From Candidatus Coatesiibacteriota bacterium (GTDB taxonomy: Bacteria; JAFGND01): DNA of 31,491 nucleotides. Of the stretch, positions 27,702 to 31,491 are shown in pieces; position 1 is the first letter of the stretch; every line of letters begins with the position of its first letter. The notes below the pieces were generated by a model. That model saw only the letters and a program-made list of their open reading frames with translations. It did not search any database and was not told where the DNA came from. The position numbers and the translations under genes were made by a program. Location of the stretch: the NCBI GenBank assembly GCA_016927185.1, contig JAFGND010000017.1:1-31491 (forward strand). The letters run 5' to 3'.

Positions 27702-29381
27702 TTATGGTTTCTTGAAAATTATAATCTCGAATTTCCTGTTATTGAAATAAGGTGAAATATTTTCTTCTTGATAGATTATTTTATATCCTGATGGATATTT
27801 ATCAATATTAGATGAATACCTTGAATCCCAGATAACTGGATAATCAAGATCTTCATATTTATTGCTCTCTCTATAATCAATTTTCATATCCTTTGAATGC
27901 TTCGCAAAGAAATACCATATTAAACTGTTATTGCATCTCGCCTTTTTCTCATTACTGAGATTCTTGATAAACCATTTGACAGCATTTTCACACATTTTTT
28001 CCTCAATATTCATTCTCTGATAGAACTGTCTTGGTTTTGCAAAACTCATTATAGGCAGAATTAGTGAAACAGGAAGAGCAGAAATGAATATAATGGGAAA
28101 AATGATTTCAAGCTTCTTGTTTTTCGTTCTTGAAAGGACTGTTTTCACTATGAAAGCTGAAGCTGATAAAACAAGCCAGAATCTGGCCAGTCTTATGTAA
28201 GGAAACGGGATTTCAAATGAAGTAAAATACTTGAGAAACACCTGCAGTAAAAGTACTGATGATAATGCTATTATAATCCATTTATTTATGAAATGCCAGT
28301 TGAAACCAAATATCATGAAACTGCTTAGGATAATAAAAATCGGGATGTATCTATAAAGGTAAGTCTGTTCCAGATGCCTTCCCTGAATCTCGTAATATCC
28401 ATCTACTAAAATGAAAAGGAAGGAAGCGAGATAAAAAAGGTGAGGAGATAACTGCTTTTTAGAGAGATTACTGAAACCGATTGATGCAATAATACATACA
28501 ACAGGAGAGATTGTAACGAAAAACCTGTCATATCTGCTATAAGTTCCAATATATGAGAGTATAATATTGATAAGCATGAAAATGGAAAACAAAAAAATAT
28601 ACAAAGGTTTTTCTTTCAAGGATTTGACAAATCCAATTAACAGAAGGAATAATCCTGCCGGTCCGAATATATGTATCAATCTCTTGAACCAGTAAGAAAC
28701 ATCTACAGATTCCTGTCTGTATTTTGTGCCATATATTCTGAACGATTCATATAACCATAATGCATCTTTAGTATATATAAAGCTTGTTATCCACCACAAT
28801 AGAAGCCCGTATAATGAAACAAGAACTGCTTTCAGTTCTTTCCTTGTAAGCCAGTAGATTATGAAACATGCAAGCAGGAAGGCTCCTTCGAATCTAGTAA
28901 GTGGAAGCAATCCCCCGAATAAAGCTGATATCTTGTATTTTTCTGAAGCAGTGAAATAGCAGGTTAATATCAATAACAATGCTGCTAGGGGTTCAGTCAG
29001 ATTTGCTATGGAAATGCTGAAGAATGCTGGAAAAGTTGCAAGTATAAGAACTGAGATCAAGCTGTTGATTTGAAGTCGTCTTGACAAACTGAAAACAAGA
29101 AACAATGTCATGGTTGAAATAATTAGTGTAAGCAATCGTGCATATTCTATACCTGCTCTCACAAACGGATAATAAAGAAGCGCAAATAATGGCTTATTAT
29201 AAACCTCTATAAGATTACCGAATCTGTCTTTGGCTGAGTAAGTAAGCATGTAATGAGCAATTTCGTCTTCAGTAAAGAATCCATCTGAATTTTTTATCCT
29301 TAACAAACCGATAAGGAAAAAAACTGACAGAATTAAAATTAAAACTGAAATTTCCAGATAAACATGCTTATGCTTCTTCAT
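27702..29381 (-). CDS. Polytopic GT-C glycosyltransferase (GT39/ArnT-like)
   Basis: This protein of about 559 aa has roughly 12-14 membrane segments. The first is LEISVLILILSVFFLIGLL near the N-terminus, and about a dozen more run to SALPVSLILPIM. The first extracytoplasmic loop carries DGFFTEDEIAHYML, the Asp/Glu motif typical of enzymes that use a polyprenyl-phosphate sugar and act outside the membrane, as in the PMT/ArnT families. The C-terminal part is a soluble domain of about 90 residues. A longer frame runs to 29462, but that start would overlap the upstream gene by 95 nt. The ATG at 29381 overlaps it by only 14 nt and leaves a normal short basic tail before the first helix. It probably adds a sugar to a cell-surface glycan or protein. 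Confidence 0.82.
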   Translation of the reverse strand: MKKHKHVYLEISVLILILSVFFLIGLLRIKNSDGFFTEDEIAHYMLTYSAKDRFGNLIEVYNKPLFALLYYPFVRAGIEYARLLTLIISTMTLFLVFSLSRRLQINSLISVLILATFPAFFSISIANLTEPLAALLLILTCYFTASEKYKISALFGGLLPLTRFEGAFLLACFIIYWLTRKELKAVLVSLYGLLLWWITSFIYTKDALWLYESFRIYGTKYRQESVDVSYWFKRLIHIFGPAGLFLLLIGFVKSLKEKPLYIFLFSIFMLINIILSYIGTYSRYDRFFVTISPVVCIIASIGFSNLSKKQLSPHLFYLASFLFILVDGYYEIQGRHLEQTYLYRYIPIFIILSSFMIFGFNWHFINKWIIIALSSVLLLQVFLKYFTSFEIPFPYIRLARFWLVLSASAFIVKTVLSRTKNKKLEIIFPIIFISALPVSLILPIMSFAKPRQFYQRMNIEEKMCENAVKWFIKNLSNEKKARCNNSLIWYFFAKHSKDMKIDYRESNKYEDLDYPVIWDSRYSSNIDKYPSGYKIIYQEENISPYFNNRKFEIIIFKKP

Positions 29382-30423
29382 AGGCTTTTTTCGTTGTATC
29401 TGCGATTTCCTTCCAGTCGCATGAAAGAGATATTTGATAAGCTTTTTCAGATGCCTTTTCAAGATCCAAATTCTGAAGATTCATAAATGCATCTTTCAAT
29501 GATTCTTTGCTTTCTGGATCGTAGAGAATCCCAGAACCTTCTGAAACCATTTCCTCGAAAAAAGGAGATTTAGGAGCTAGAACAGGCTTCTTCTGGGAAA
29601 ATGCCAATAATAAGCTTCCTGAAGTGAATATTTTCCTATAAGACAACCAGATAATATCTGCGGCAGAGAAATAAATATTAATGTCAGAATCTGGTATGTA
29701 TTCTGTTCTCAATATAATCCTGTCTGTGTTATTATCTGCCAACTCCTTTAGCAGTCTCATTTCTTCCTTGTCTCCTTCAGAACCAGCTATAAGCAGTTTG
29801 TAATCGGGTGGAGCTATTTCGATAAAATCACATGCAGATTTATAAACTCCCTTATAGCTCCTGAGCATACCCAAAATCATCAGATAAAATGCATCTTTGT
29901 CAAGATTTAGTTTTTCCCTTGCTAAATTCTTGTCTACAGGTGGTAGATATTTATTCAAATAGTTTCCATGTTTTATCTTGTAGAATTTTCTGCCACCAAA
30001 CTCCTTTTTCACAGCCTTTTCTGCAGCTGCAAAATGAATAAATAATCCATCAGCCAGCATTGCAAGTATTTTCCTTGAAATTTTATGACGAAACATGTTT
30101 TTGTAGTCATGGGGATAAAGGTTGTGGACTGTCCAGAAGATCTTGTATCTCAGCATTTTAGATAATACTATTGTGAAGCAGAAATTCAGGAATTTTATAT
30201 TCCGCTTGATTTTGTTTTCATGATCATTGTAAGCAGATGGCCAGTGAAAATGTATTATATCAAGTTTTCTTAAATTACGTAAAAGAAATATAATATTGAA
30301 TCTGCTGTCATGATTTATTATTTCAACTCCTTCTTTTTCAAGTGATTCTGAGAGTAGGTCAAGATAAGGATTCTTTTTCAGATTAAAAGGCATGAAGGTA
30401 GCAACGATATGATCTTTTTTCAT
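29368..30423 (-). CDS. Glycosyltransferase family 4-like (GT-B)
   Basis: The 351-aa protein has the two-domain GT-B look. The N-terminal part includes IIHFHWPSAYND and KMLRYKIFWTVHNLYPHDYKN. The C-terminal donor-binding part contains FYLMILGMLRSYKGVYK, YKLLIAGSEGDKEE and FTSGSLLLAFSQKKPVLAPKSPFFEEM, where GT4 enzymes place their nucleotide-sugar loop and acidic residues. Acceptor and donor are unknown. It shares a TAATG junction with the upstream glycosyltransferase and overlaps the GT-C gene downstream, so the three are co-expressed. Confidence 0.85.
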   Translation of the reverse strand: MKKDHIVATFMPFNLKKNPYLDLLSESLEKEGVEIINHDSRFNIIFLLRNLRKLDIIHFHWPSAYNDHENKIKRNIKFLNFCFTIVLSKMLRYKIFWTVHNLYPHDYKNMFRHKISRKILAMLADGLFIHFAAAEKAVKKEFGGRKFYKIKHGNYLNKYLPPVDKNLAREKLNLDKDAFYLMILGMLRSYKGVYKSACDFIEIAPPDYKLLIAGSEGDKEEMRLLKELADNNTDRIILRTEYIPDSDINIYFSAADIIWLSYRKIFTSGSLLLAFSQKKPVLAPKSPFFEEMVSEGSGILYDPESKESLKDAFMNLQNLDLEKASEKAYQISLSCDWKEIADTTKKAYEEA

Positions 30424-31460
30424 TACAAACTATTTATTATCTCTATAAGTCTTTCAACTCTTATATTGATTGTGTGTTCCCTTTTCACTCTTTCATATCC
30501 AGCTTTTCCAATCTCCTCACGCATGGCTTTGTCATGAAGAAGAATTCTTGACTGTTTGACAAATTCATCTTTATCCTTGAAGGTCATAAGTTCCTTTCCT
30601 ATTTCAAAGTACTCAGAAATACCTGGTTTGTAATCAACTAGCTGGCAGGCTTTTGCTGCAGGAATTTCAAATAATCTGTAATTACCACCTGAAATCTCCA
30701 GTTTTCTGTGAATGTTGAGAACAATTGCAGAGGATTTCATGATTGAAATCATTTCACTGCCATATACTTCAGCTCTAAGATTACTTGATAACCCTCCTTC
30801 ACTCACAATCTCTTTGTTGTAGGAATAAATCCTGAATGGCAGATCTGCTATTTTCCTGAAATACTCAAGTCTTTCCTCATTCACTGCTCCTGTAAAAACA
30901 ATCGAATTTTCCAGTTCTTTGTCAGGAGATGGTGAAACTGCATTGAAATTGTCAATATCAATACCGAAGGGCAACCTTTCCGTTCTTCTGCAACCTATAT
31001 TTTTAAAGATTTTTTCATATTCAGGATCATAGTATAAGAGGCAATCCGCTTCTATATATGATTTTAGAATTAATTTATTTATGTAGTCCGGATGAACTCC
31101 CAGCCATCCAAGTAATGGTATCTTGCCTTTAAACATTTCAAGAAAAAAGTAAAAGTATGAAAAATCTACTGGATGAAAGAGGATAATATCAGGTTCAAAA
31201 TTCACTATTTTCTCATGAAGCTCATGTATCAGCATTTTATCATAAGGAAAATCTATTATTCTTCTTAGATTATATCTTATTCCCAAGTAATATTTACCAA
31301 AGAGGTATTTCATAAATTTGTCCTGAAAAAATTCAACAAATGAAAATATCCTTATATCGTATCCTTTCATCTTAAGGATTTTCGCTATTGAGGAAAAATA
31401 GACAGAAATAAATAATGTAACCTTATCAAAATTTACTGGAGCAACGATTGCTATTTTCAT
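30423..31460 (-). CDS. Glycosyltransferase, CgeB/group-1-like
   Basis: The 345-aa protein begins MKIAIVAPVNFDKVTLFI. It has a C-terminal region with SGGNYRLFEIPAAKACQL, YKPGISEYFEIGKELMTFKD and a final helical segment, which is the pattern of the CgeB-like branch (glycosyl transferases group 1). FHPVDFSYFYFFLEMF and LGWLGVHPDY fit the acceptor-side domain. It is a cytoplasmic enzyme of unknown specificity. The ATG at 31460 is near the window edge, leaving 31 bp upstream, so further genes of this glycan cluster probably lie outside. The stop overlaps the next gene start (TAATG). Confidence 0.85.
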   Translation of the reverse strand: MKIAIVAPVNFDKVTLFISVYFSSIAKILKMKGYDIRIFSFVEFFQDKFMKYLFGKYYLGIRYNLRRIIDFPYDKMLIHELHEKIVNFEPDIILFHPVDFSYFYFFLEMFKGKIPLLGWLGVHPDYINKLILKSYIEADCLLYYDPEYEKIFKNIGCRRTERLPFGIDIDNFNAVSPSPDKELENSIVFTGAVNEERLEYFRKIADLPFRIYSYNKEIVSEGGLSSNLRAEVYGSEMISIMKSSAIVLNIHRKLEISGGNYRLFEIPAAKACQLVDYKPGISEYFEIGKELMTFKDKDEFVKQSRILLHDKAMREEIGKAGYERVKREHTINIRVERLIEIINSL

Positions 31461-31491
31461 TCAACTTTTCTTTCTTCTACTAATGAGCCAC

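Noticed and set aside
29382-29462. Upstream extension of the GT-C glycosyltransferase to 29462
   Set aside because: It would overlap the preceding gene by 95 nt and adds a basic tail without family support; ATG 29381 is more economical.

Overview
This AT-rich window (sampled chromosomal genes about 35-40% GC) comes from a Gram-negative bacterium. The evidence is a 16S/23S/5S operon with bacterial signatures, a lipoprotein-like signal, an outer-membrane barrel protein ending in Phe-Phe, and a secreted protein with a type IX secretion (T9SS) type A C-terminal sorting domain. That sorting domain points to the Fibrobacterota-Chlorobiota-Bacteroidota (FCB) superphylum or an allied candidate phylum such as Cloacimonadota or WOR-3. 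I cannot fix the phylum without a 16S search. The window holds no phage, IS element or CRISPR array that I can see.

Layout. Positions 1-4030 carry the 3' third of 16S rRNA, tRNA-Ile(GAT), tRNA-Ala(TGC), 23S and 5S on the + strand. A long-range stem brackets the 23S gene and looks like an RNase III processing stalk. Next, on the + strand, come a 952-aa single-chain restriction-modification enzyme (type IIG-like) and, 6 bp later, a hexapeptide-repeat sugar N-acetyltransferase. Positions 7514-19008 are all on the - strand. Read in transcription order they are a helical-repeat protein, then a tightly packed run: efp, accB, accC, a ComB-like phosphatase, a HAD phosphatase, a B12-binding radical SAM enzyme, glyS, a peptidase/beta-propeller/outer-membrane barrel protein, and a putative lipoprotein. 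Spacings run from 60 bp down to overlaps, so most or all of this is probably one operon combining translation factors, acetyl-CoA carboxylase subunits and envelope proteins.

After a 374-bp non-coding region with a good promoter lies the T9SS-type secreted beta-propeller protein (+), ended by a strong intrinsic terminator. A second - strand operon follows: ogt, a DUF2148 Fe-S protein, a class I glutamine amidotransferase and aconitase. Divergent from it is a + strand unit of glgA (glycogen synthase), an unrecognised 54-codon cysteine-rich small protein and a DUF1573 exported protein. The three are linked by a 1-bp gap and an ATGA overlap. The window ends in a - strand glycan cluster of three glycosyltransferases that continues beyond the edge.

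The most interesting items are the Cys-rich small gene coupled to glgA and the DUF1573 gene; the phosphatase/phosphatase/radical SAM trio of unknown substrate inside the accBC-glyS operon; the target-recognition half of the restriction enzyme, whose base composition is sharply lower in GC than its catalytic half; and the three-part outer-membrane peptidase. I did not find a system that I can confidently call new; these are the best leads.
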